From Apus apus (lineage: Eukaryota > Chordata > Aves > Apodiformes > Apodidae), in contig NC_067287.1 of assembly GCF_020740795.1 (NCBI RefSeq), positions 17,747,501 through 17,811,500 on the forward strand: a stretch of DNA of 64,000 nucleotides. Reading direction: 5' to 3'. The notes under the pieces were generated by a model. The model searched no databases. It saw nothing but the letters and a program-made list of their open reading frames with translations, and was not told the origin of the DNA. Numbering within the stretch: the first letter of the stretch is position 1; each line of letters starts with the position of its first letter. The position numbers and the translations under genes were made by a program. This document shows positions 51,461-64,000 of the stretch, one piece after another.

Positions 51461-53648
51461 TTAATTATCTTATTAAAAATGGTTTTGTTTAATTGATTCT
51501 TGAAACAGGTTGGGTTTTAGTTTGAGTGCAAATATGTTGTCTTTAATGTAATGAAGTGTTTTTTCCTTTGGAAGGCCATAGAGTGTTTTGGTGTCTTGTT
51601 ATCTGCTGCACCTGCATGACTTTTTCCTTCCTGTGAGTCCACATCTCTCCTCTATGTGGTTTGAATTGTGGCAATACACTATTGTCTGATGCACACAAGT
51701 GTTTGAAGCTTCAAATACTCCTTTTGAAAATACTCTGCCAAGGGAATAAATCTGAATTGCCACTCTTAAAATTGTGTATACTTTCTGTGCCATTGCATCC
51801 GAGACATTTTCCAAGGAAGTTGTAAAGTACTAAGAATGTTAGTATTTCTAGAATTCCAATATACTGCCCAGTAGATGAGATGGTGCTCAGTTTGGGTGGG
51901 TTATTCCAGTTCTACTTTTTTTTCCCCCAGAAGCTGTCAACCTTTTAAGGAAGAAAAAATTTCTCAGCACAAAACATTTTTTTATTAATTGTAAATATCC
52001 AACATCAACTCCCATAAAAAATTCAAAATATTTAATTGATTGCCTGTGTTATCTCCAGTAGAAAGCCCTAGTGTCAGTTTATATATCCAATATACAGTCT
52101 TTTAAGGAGAAAATAACATGTTAGACATAGTAAACTGTGCTGGTTTATTTCATTGTCTGGTATGAATATTTTACTGCATTGGTTAGTGTTTTAATACAGA
52201 GCTATTTAACTGAAAGCTTTGTATCAAATTTAGGATACCAGTGTGTGCTTTACACTAGAGAAGGTGAGAATTCCATGGGTACTGTAGGTTCATTTGAAAG
52301 TTTTTGGGGATTGCTAAAGGCTGGGTATAGTTTTTCTACATTTGAAACAGAGTTGAGTGATTACAATGTAATTTATATGCAAAAATGCTAATGCGCGAGG
52401 GAGAGAGAAATATGCTAGAATTGGTTTAGGAACAGTCATATGATTGTACTTATAACACAGTGTGTGCTTTGTGATGTAAAAGCTGCCTAAAAGTATGATG
52501 AGCTGCACCACAGCAATGCCCTACATATTAATCACAAATATCAAACTAAAAATAACACATTTATTGGATTGTGCCTGAGCATTATCAGTTTCCTCTGATC
52601 TACTATTTTCCTGTAAACTCTGGAGACCATTTTTAGCTGCCTCCTCTTGGCCTCTGATCTTAAACTTCCTTATTTCTAATAATTAGGCAATTAGCTTCTC
52701 TCTCTTCAATTTAATTGCCAGTGTAGTCCAGCCGACTTTCCCCAGAAGAGACAAAGGAGCCTGGACAAGGAAATTAGTGTAGCCATAATGAGAGAGAGAA
52801 TGGGGAAAGACTAAACTAGAACAGACATCTTTGTGCCTCTTGCATTACACCTGTTCACTTAATGTTCCTTTCTGTAAGCAGGGAACAGCCAGCCCCCTTA
52901 CAGTGATTGATATAATGTATTTATCTTAAAAATTGTTTCTCCTTTCTGAAATCTCATGCTATTGAATATTACGTTGCAATGCTATAATGCAGCACCTTTG
53001 AACACAGGCTTCTGTTTTCTTCCTGCAATGTAGAAAAAGTCGTCTTCACTTTTTCCTGGAGGTTTGAAGTGTTGTTCTTATATTAATAGTGGTGTAGTTT
53101 GGGGTTCTTTCTGTTGGTTTTTTTTTTTTTCCAGAAGATGTTACAAACAACTACCTTCCTAGGTATGACCACTGAGTCTCCCAGTTCACCTACTTGTCTC
53201 CAGAGATCCAGCTCTTCACAACAGAGAGCCTGTAGGCATATAGAACCCGGTGCATTCTTTTACTTATCGAGTAAATCCCTTTTAACTGCTCTGCTAGACA
53301 AAGTGCTACCTTGCTTTCTTGGCAGAACTGTGTCTAGAATAATGTAATTAAAAATCTGCATTAGAGCAACAAATCTGGAGGCAGACAAGATCTACAAATT
53401 CTGACTTGTTACCTGCCTTAAGGCTTTCATTTCTAAATCCCAATACCTTCTGTAATGGCGATAGGGATAGATAACATGTTAGTCCTAGTTTTATTCTGGA
53501 GTGAAACTGACCTTTGTATTTTCTGGATTTTCTTTTTTCCCAGTAGCTTGAGGTTGTGAAAAGTAATAGTTAATTTTCAAAAACATGTCCAGCTTACTGA
53601 GGATTTGTTTTGTGTTCCTGATCTAATGACTTTTTGTTAACCACAGTG

Positions 53649-53715
53649 TGATGGAACGATTGAATGGTGTGGGTTGGAAGGAACCTTTAAAGATCACCTA
53701 GTCCACATTGTCCTT
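53649..53715 (-). mobile_element. CR1 3'-end fragment, antisense
   Basis: The sequence gggttggaaggaacctttaa, then agatcacctagtcca, is the reverse complement of the CR1 3' end. It is short, opposite to PSMD14 and without coding content. Confidence 0.7.
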
Positions 53716-55274
53716 ATACTTGTTAATAAGGAATAATAACTGCAGTGAAGCAGCGTATTTTCCCTTGCTTTTTTTGTGTCTCAATACATTTGTTGATTGT
53801 ATGGCATAAAGAGAGGATATGTTAGAACCAGGAGATATTTCACTTAAGCAGCCATTTTATGCGATAGTTGTGTTGGGAAGTCTGACTTGCAAATTGCATC
53901 ACAGGTGATATAAGTAAATACCTTTAAATCGTTAATACATGTTAATATTGGGTAATATTTATTTCTAATAAAAATCAGACTAACCTGAATGACTTTCTGT
54001 GAAGTACATAGTAGTACAACTGAATTATCTGACTTCAAAAGAGATTCAGCTATATAAAATCAATTAATATAAAATAAATTTGGCAAATCCTGGTATTTTT
54101 TTCTTAGTAAACTTTAAGCTTTAGTCTGAGAGGATATTTTCAGTGGTAATGTTGGGAAACAGAAGTGCAGTTTTTTGTAAAAGACTGGGTTTTTTTCAGT
54201 TTTGGGCAAATACATGAGCAAAACATTCAATTCCAGAGGTATATAGGAAATTCTTAATGTTGCTGGATTACTATACCTCTTCCATGCAACTGTTATCAGT
54301 GCAAGAGAGTTTACTTATAGGTGACTGATAGAAACATAAGGTAAACTTTGGTGGCTTCCTCTTTTACTTTTTTTCTTTCATTAATTAAAATTCTGGCCGG
54401 GTTCTCTGAGGAGTGTCCCAGTGAACTAGAGATAATTTTTGTTTAAAGCTCTGCTTAATTTAAAAAAAAAAACACACCACAGAAATAAAAAACCCAAACA
54501 AACACAAAAGGTAAGTATTGGACTTGGCTCTGCACTGAAGAGGTGTTTACAAACTGGTGATCCCAACCCATTAAGCCAACTGCTCAAAGCTACGCCATGT
54601 TCTGTGCTCAGTAATTTTGAGTTTTGAAGAGGAGGAGAGATGGGAAATGGTATATATTTCAAGTCCATCCTATTGCTGTTTATGACGTTCTGTTCTAAAT
54701 GTGAACCTGGATAAACTTTTTTTAGGACACAAGATTTTGTAAAACATACTAAGGCAGGTTTTTTATCTAGCCTGTTAAGGTTTTTTTGCAGGTATTTATA
54801 ATTTAACATAGCAAATGATGTCATAATATTTCCCTAGTATCCCTACTCCATTTTGGAGTCTGTTAGACTGTGTAAGAGACTAAACATATTACTGCAATTT
54901 TTATTTCATCTGACATATGGTGTAACAAGACAATGTGATCCTTTCAGAAATCTAGGCTGTTTGTTGAGACTTATGGTATTTTGTGGTCTGTTATGTATGC
55001 TTGATTATAATTGGTATAAAAATGGGCCTAAACATAAAAACTGTTTAGACATAATGCTAGCTTCAAAATGCAATCCTGTTGATGTGGAACTAACTGCAAA
55101 ATTGTGTTATGTACTAGCTTGAAAACTGCAATGAAATTTCAAATTGCTACTAATTAGTGTGATTCACGTGGCAAAGTAATATATTTTTTTCCTTTTTCTG
55201 AACTATGATTTTTAATTTATGAATGTGTTCATTTTCTCTGTCATGACTGATCATCTTAACTTACTGTACTGCAG

Positions 55275-55370
55275 CAAATGCAATACATGGCTTCTGGTGC
55301 TTGTCACGACAATGTTGCCAGAACCATTGAGATCCTGGAAAATGGATTACTCCCTTTGCCACTTCCACTG
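55275..55370 (+). other. in-frame exon-like segment inside PSMD14 intron
   Basis: This 96-nt stretch is flanked by an acceptor-like tactgcag (ending 55274) and a donor-like GTAGAA (from 55371). Both borders are phase 0 and there is no stop. It would add 32 residues (starting QMQYMASGACHDNVARTIEI) between residues 16 and 17 of PSMD14. The polypyrimidine tract is weak and the peptide matches nothing I know. It could be a rare cassette exon, a decayed fragment or chance. Confidence 0.2.
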
Positions 55371-58300
55371 GTAGAATATGAGTTATTTTCTTCAGGAGTA
55401 CTGTCTCAGTATAGGAATTATTACTTCAAAATCACAATTTTGTTTAGATTTTTAGACTTAGCCATGTGTAAAACTAAGAAATAATTTATTCTTTATGTCA
55501 GTATATCATCAGATTATACCATTTACTGTCAAAAGGGTAAGTAGAGAAAAGCAGTGGTGCTCTGGTGAGCTTTTAAGATCTTGTTATTATCACAAACACC
55601 TTTGCCTCCTCTGCACATTTACTTGAGTTTGTGTTCTCTCTGCAGGTAGTATTTTGTAATGCTTTTTTTTTCTCATACCAAGCTCTGCCAACCATTTGAT
55701 TTCTCTCCACAAAACAGCAGTTTTAAGCTCACTTTGTGTCTAATCTTTCTATGCATCCTTTAATATGATAAATTATTATTTTACAATTGCTGTAATTACA
55801 TTTGTATCCCAGCTGCCCTTGTCCTGCTCTACCCACATTATAAATGTCATGATTATCTGAAACACTTATTTTGGAGGAGGTAGAGAAGGGAAGTGGAGAA
55901 AAAGGTGAGGGGTGAATACCTTTTGAAATTCAAACGTAATGCAAGTTTTTTCTGTCTTGGTTTATTTTTTTAGTTAATCTTTCTCAATTGTCCTGAGATG
56001 TAACAGCTGAAAATATGTACTGAAAGGGTTAAGTCGACATGAAAGAATTCATTTCCACTTTAATGACCTAGCCTTGCTGGGTTAGGACGATGGGGAACAT
56101 GCTTCTGACTTGTACTCCTATTGCCAATTAACACCTCCTATAACAGGTTGCCTCAGCTAGTCATTGAAGCAGAGGCAGTAGAAATAGTTTACATGCAGCT
56201 TGTTTTTCACACTAGTTGTTTAATACTCACAAAATTAAACTATTAAAAGGTTCTTTCTTACCTTACTGGGAAAGAAATAAACACTATAACGGTCAGTGTT
56301 TGCTTCTGTGTTCTGTCTTAATGTTTAAGTTGTTCCAACTGCAAAAATAAAAGTAGTAATTATCATAGCAGTTACCTTTTACACAGAAATGTGTTGGTTT
56401 TGGTGCAATGAAGCTAACATTTGCTCTACAGCACTGTAGTTCACTGCCTTTTTTTATTACAGTTGCCCCTGCAAAACTGAGTTTCTTTGTTGAAACAGTT
56501 ACGAATGTATTTCAAAATCATCTTTTGTGGTATTAGTGTGACACTAGAGCAGTATTTAAGATCCATTGAAACATTAGAAAGTGTCTCCATTTGTGGAATA
56601 TTTCTCAGTTCCTGGTGTAATTAATAGAGTACACTTTCTGTACCTCTTTCAATAAATGTAAAATAGTACAAATACAGAGCAGTGCTCTAAAATGACACTT
56701 CAGTTCACATTTAATCAGCGGGTATTTTAATAACATAATAAAATTGGTTAAATAATTGATACCAGTTCACACAAAGAGAAAGGTGGAGTAATATACCTAA
56801 AAGTGTTAACAAATTTGCTAAAAGGCCTGGTAGATAACACTTCAAGGCGTTAGTTTTTATCCTGTTAGAATGGCAAATGCCTTTAACACTTCGTCAACAA
56901 GGGCTGCCTAAGTAAAGGGCTGCTCGGATCATCTCCTTAACTGTTTGAAACAAAAATAGTATCATGCATAATTTAATATTACAATGTAATCTTTTGTTCA
57001 TAACTTGAAAATTACTCTGTTTCCATTACAAGTTTTCCTGAAAAGTATTAAGGAAATAAAAAGCATTTTAAGAGTGCTATTTTCATTGAAATAGTAACTA
57101 TTACTATTGAAACTGGGATTCTCCCATTCTACACAAAACAAAACCAGAGTTTTGTTGGGTTTTACAAGCTGGTTAGCTGTCAGACACCTCATTTCACTGA
57201 CTGACACCATGTATAGTTAATTCAAAGGAAACATTAATTTTTAGTTAGTGGCACAATAACAGCCTCTCTCTCTCTCTTTTTTTTTTAGTAATTTTTGAAT
57301 TTTAGAAATTGCTGCTATATATATAGAATATAGGAATGCTTGGGAGATAACGTTCAATATTCCTTGCAGCTTACAAGTCCCAGTTTTCTCCAGTTCCCCA
57401 AGAAATGATCCAGTGAAGCTATGGGCGGGAAGAATGAAGGCAATATTTGCTGCTTTGCAGTAAGATGGACAGTCTTAGAAAGCTCTGTGCAGTGGGAGAG
57501 CCATCTGACCTTCCGTAACAAAAAAATACCAGCAGATATTTTTATTGCAAATACAAATGCTTACTTGTTTGGGTTTTTGACACTAATTATTTTAGTTTGG
57601 TACTCTGCTTCATAAGGATGGTGCTCCTTTGTTTAAGTTGGCAGGCAGTGAAGTTTATGAACAGTGATAACAGCACATGCAGTGGATGGATACTTTGCCT
57701 CCATGTAGAGATTAGCTCAGAAAGTCTTTTTTCCTCTTTGCTTCATTGAAGAAATGTATAAGCTTCCATGGAAGACTAGCAGAAACAGGCCAAAGACATC
57801 TCAAAACTTGTAACACGTAGCTAGCTCCCTCATACTGTGTAACTAGCACACAGGAGCTGTGGCTGTCACTCCAAGGCTGTGTTAGATTATCAGCCTTTTA
57901 TGGAAGAGGAGATCATTGGAGGTGGAAGTAAATTGGTTCCAGTTTCCAAATGTTGGTTGTTTTGTTGTTGTTGTTTTTTTTCATTTGGCATTGTCTAAAG
58001 CCAAGTAAACTACTTGGAAGACCCAAGATCTTTTAGGTTGGTTATATCTACTAAATCCTAGAAAGTTTTAGGTTAAAAATTTTATGAGTTTTGGGTTTAT
58101 AATTTCCTGTAGAAAGACAAATGTATGCCTGTAGTATTTTATGTGCCATTTTATCTTTGGTAACAAAATAATGTTGTGAAGCTAGATTCTCAACAGGTTT
58201 TGACGTGCGCATCCTTTCCTTCTCAAAATTCCTGAATGTATGTATAAGAAAAATCTCAGAACTCTTGAGTGGTTCATTCTAATTTAAATTCAAACAAAGG

Positions 58301-61300
58301 AAAGAATATTAACATGAAAATTAATACATATAGTTGGTATAGTGCAATGAGTTGTTTCCTTTTCTCATAATTTAGCTAGTAATTATCTCTGAGGCGAACA
58401 GAGCAAACTGAAAGAGGATAGTGAAATCTTCACAGAAGAACAGTCTGTGACCAAGGAAGTACATACTAAGTGCTGTATTTTATAAGAAGACCGAGAATTA
58501 ATAAACCTACATTGTATTTGCATTGTATACTACCATTAGCTAATTTTTAAGAGTTCAGGTAAAGTGACTGGACTGCTTGACAAAAGTGGAAGCTAATCTT
58601 TAATTTTTTAGTATCTCAAGCATGTGCTTAAAGTGAAAGAGAAGTTTGCAGTTCTGTCTCCTAAGGCTTAATGTAGACATTTGTATGTATGTATTTAAAC
58701 TCGCAGTTAGTGTGCAAAAGCATTCACAATTAATAGTATGACTTTAAAAGAAAAAAAGGTGCTAAGCAAGTTTATTTATGCCAATGAAGCATTCCTTTAT
58801 GAATTAGCAATGCTTACACTGAAAATGATCTGTTGGCTATGGGCCCAGGCAGGAGAACTTTAAAGATAGTAGTTTCTGTTTTCAAAACTTCTTGTAGAGT
58901 GCCTAAAGGATTGATAAAGTATAATATTAAATATCCCCTCTGGTCCATAACCAAGGTTGTCAAGCATTTGAAAGCTCCAGGGAGTACAGAAATAATAAAA
59001 GAAGGAAATATTAGGAATAAGTACAGTAGGTTAACACTCTGTTTTAGTTCCACCTTTGTGTAAACTGAAGATTATTTAGTTGCCTTGTTACAGAAACAAA
59101 ATGTAACAATGTTTGTCTCCTCCCTGTAAGTATTGAATCCACTGAGTGATCTTAAATAGATTTTAAAATGGGAAAAGTTATGAAGAATAATTAAACTCTT
59201 ACAAGTTGTGAACACAGGTGTCTACATATAGGGCACAGAGATGTGATTAGTGCCTCAGCTGCAGGAAAGGTGTCAGTGTGATCTGCCATCTTAACAGACA
59301 TTTGAGGTTCCATAGAGGAGAGCCTATTCAAGAGGCATAGTCTGGAATAACTTCAGTTCAAGCTCCTGATTTTTGAGAAGCTAGTCTCAATTAAATATCA
59401 CTATCAGCCTTCCAGAAAACACAGAACTACTTATGCTAGTTTGGGGAACATTTTTTAATGCTATTCTTTGTTTTAAAAAATACTGAATGGTGTAATGGAA
59501 TGCTTGCTTACAGAGAAATATTGAAGTCTGGGACAAATGTGGAGTATGTATGGTGATCACAGGATGGATATTATGTTTCTTCACTTCAGACTCTCTGGTC
59601 TACAGGTGGTAGAAAATTGGAAGAAAGCTTTACTTGTGAATTAATTATTTTGATTGTTATAAAAATAATTAATTCGTTCTTTTTTTTTTTTTTTTTAATT
59701 AAAACCCAACTTACCTGTGCTTTATCCATAGCAGTGATTAAGTGGCAATATGAGTCTTTGTGCTTTCCAAAGTATTAAGACTTTTAAGTGAAAAGATGAT
59801 AATTTAGAATAGACTCAAAGGAGGAGAGATACAGTTAAGAAAGTAAACTTATAAGTGGTTGGGGTGCCCCGTGCATCAGGTTCTGTGAAATGTTTTGAAC
59901 AGTTGCTTGTAGAGTTTCTTATTGTGTTAGAGGAACACTTCTTCAATGGAGGATATCTCTTGGGCTAGGCGTAGTCAGGGAAATACTTGGTAAAGAGGTG
60001 GAATTGAATAATAATAAACCCTTGGCAAGAATATTATAGAAGGAAAGGCCAAAGTGGCAGAAGAATTAGCAGAGAGGAGTAAGAAGTGAGGGAAAGCAAA
60101 CATGAAGAGGTGATAGTCAGCAGTATCAAAGTTGGAAATAAAGGTTTGGAAGTGTTAGGAAGCAGTTTTGGTTGACACAGAGCTATGCATGTATGTGAGT
60201 TTCAAAATACGAAGGTTGGATTCAATATAAAAAGATTGGTTCTGGAGCTAATAGAGAAGCAATTCATTGGCATTGGGGAAAAAAACTGAAACAAACAAAC
60301 CAATACAAACAAAAAAACCCTAAAACCACAACTGCATTTTAGTCCTGTATTTAAAGCATTCTGAAGAAGAGATGATAGTTTTTTGTGTGTGTAAAAGTGA
60401 AAGTATGTGAGAAGGACAATTACTATACAAATTTGATAAGCGGATTACTTAAGTTCCTGGGTTTATCTTCAGGAGGTGGTGGCTTGTATCAGTCATTATG
60501 TCTTCTGTTTGATGTGATGTGGAATCATTTTGTACTTAGTTTTTTTCTACTGTAAGTGAAAAACAGTAATTTACTCAAACTTTATTTTTTTGCCCAATTT
60601 TGCTTATAACTGTGTAACAAAGTTCTAAATCTACAAAATGTTTGTGTAAAGACATCATTTTTTCTTCCTTTAACTTAATGTGGAGTATGGTTGGGTTTTT
60701 TTGCTGTACTCCATAATTGCTCTGTTGCCCTTTTAAGCTTATATCATTTAGTGCAGAAGTAACCTTTTGACTTTTCAGTGGAAATTTGTTGTACACAATT
60801 TGATAATAAAGTAATGAATGTACTGTTGATTGCCTGCAATAAGGTACATTGATAAGGAATTCTATATGTAAGAGCAGTATGTCTCTTGCTGCTCGAGAAA
60901 GGGACATTTAAACTGCTGCCTCCTGTGTTTTTCATTTTCAACAGTACACGGAACGTGTTTCAACCAATCATTCACACCTGGGACAGTTGTGCTAATTTTT
61001 GAGTTAACTACTCATAAGGCAAAGAGCAAAGTATTTTGTTCACAGCTTTTCCACCTAGGGATCGGAGGTCCATTTTTTCTCTCACTGTACTAGTGTATCT
61101 GCAAAGTACTCCCATAGCCTTTATCTGCAAGTCCTCTTTAGCTGAAAGCTGATGAAGCAAAGGGAAATTGCTGTTTGTGTTGGTGCCAGTTAATCATGCT
61201 AGCCCAGCAGCATTTACATTCACACCACTGTAAGAAACACATAGTTAATTGGAGAACTGGCCGTATTTTACAGCTGACGAAGGTTAGCATTGCAGCAAGG

Positions 61301-61667
61301 CTGACTAATGGAAACTTGTCTGACTCTTAGCCTGTATGTCTTGTAGCAGGTTTGGACCCAGTGCAACACTTGCCAGTTTTTTATTTGTCTGATTCTGGTA
61401 AGATTGCTCTTTAGATTGGTATTGCTTTGTGGGGGGAGACGGGGTCATGGCTAGGTGACTTGTGTTATGAAATAGGTTAGTGAGAGAAGGTGCTGTAGAG
61501 GGGTTTGAATGTGCTGCTTTTTGGGTTCTTTGTAAGAATGGCATCTAACACACACAGTCACAGTTACGTATGCATTTTCCTGTAATTTTTGTGACATGGA
61601 AAACAAAATGTTTGGAAAAATGCCTAATAGCAATGGTGGAGAAAATAATTATTTATTCTTTTCATAG

Positions 61668-62056
<389 letters not shown>

Positions 62057-62176
62057 ATGTTGAAGCATGGTCGTGCTGGTGTGCCTATGGAAGTTATGGG
62101 TCTGATGCTCGGGGAGTTCGTTGATGATTACACTGTGAGAGTGATTGATGTTTTTGCAATGCCACAGTCAGGAACG
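62057..62176 (+). CDS. PSMD14: PSMD14 coding exon, residues 41-80 (MPN domain)
   Basis: A 120-nt exon, phase 0 at both ends. It begins with ATG, but this is residue 41, not a start. The 40 residues include [14 protein letters not shown]; Glu52 in the PMEVMG stretch is the conserved catalytic glutamate of JAMM/MPN+ proteases, equivalent to yeast Rpn11 Glu48. The glutamate is intact, which supports an active enzyme as far as the window allows. The exon ends in [10 protein letters not shown] at a GTGAGT donor. Confidence 0.97.

Positions 62177-64000
<1,824 letters not shown>

Larger units (their letters stand above)
46303..61667 (+). other. PSMD14: PSMD14 large intron (about 15.4 kb)
   Basis: A phase-0 intron from GTTAGT at 46303 to ttcatag at 61667. 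It holds a long CR1 remnant, an antisense CR1 fragment, an A/C-only tract and an in-frame exon-like segment at 55275-55370. I saw no other gene, and no CpG island. Confidence 0.85.

Overview
The window is nuclear DNA from a bird. Four degenerate CR1 LINE 3' ends are present, two of them long, and one keeps the ATTCTATG-type tail typical of avian CR1. A single LTR-like element is also present. Exons are short, with GT/AG borders, in long AT-rich introns. There is no bacterial gene organisation; nearly all long open frames are shadows of simple repeats or of GC-rich islands.

Two protein genes are seen, both on the + strand. The left edge carries the last coding exon of TANK (TRAF family member-associated NF-kappa-B activator), which encodes a C-terminal C-x2-C/H-x3-H zinc finger. 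The right third carries the start of PSMD14 (RPN11/POH1, the deubiquitinase of the 19S proteasome lid). It has a CpG-island promoter at about 38.5-39.3 kb, a probable non-coding exon 1 ending at 38705, a possible second 5'-UTR exon at 43590-43666, and four coding exons (residues 1-104). The exon with the JAMM histidines and aspartate lies beyond the window. The order TANK then PSMD14, both on the same strand, matches the arrangement I know from human 2q24.2, where TBR1 follows PSMD14.

Layout: 1-3762 TANK intron; 3763-3930 TANK terminal exon; to about 5285 probable 3' UTR; 5.3-17.0 kb a gene-poor domain rich in CpG, with two GC-rich islands, a diverged internal duplication, one exon-like segment and two long CTTT/CCTT arrays; 17-38 kb CpG-poor, AT-rich intergenic DNA with an LTR, a long inverted repeat and CR1 fragments; 38.2-38.5 kb a pyrimidine array abutting the PSMD14 island; 38.5-64 kb PSMD14 exons and introns.

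The most unusual region is the 5.3-17 kb domain. By hand count it keeps several times more CpG than the neighbouring DNA (16 in 11101-11520 against 2 in 18001-18420), yet it has no recognisable protein gene. This fits a broad germline-hypomethylated regulatory domain or an unannotated non-coding locus. That reading is an inference.
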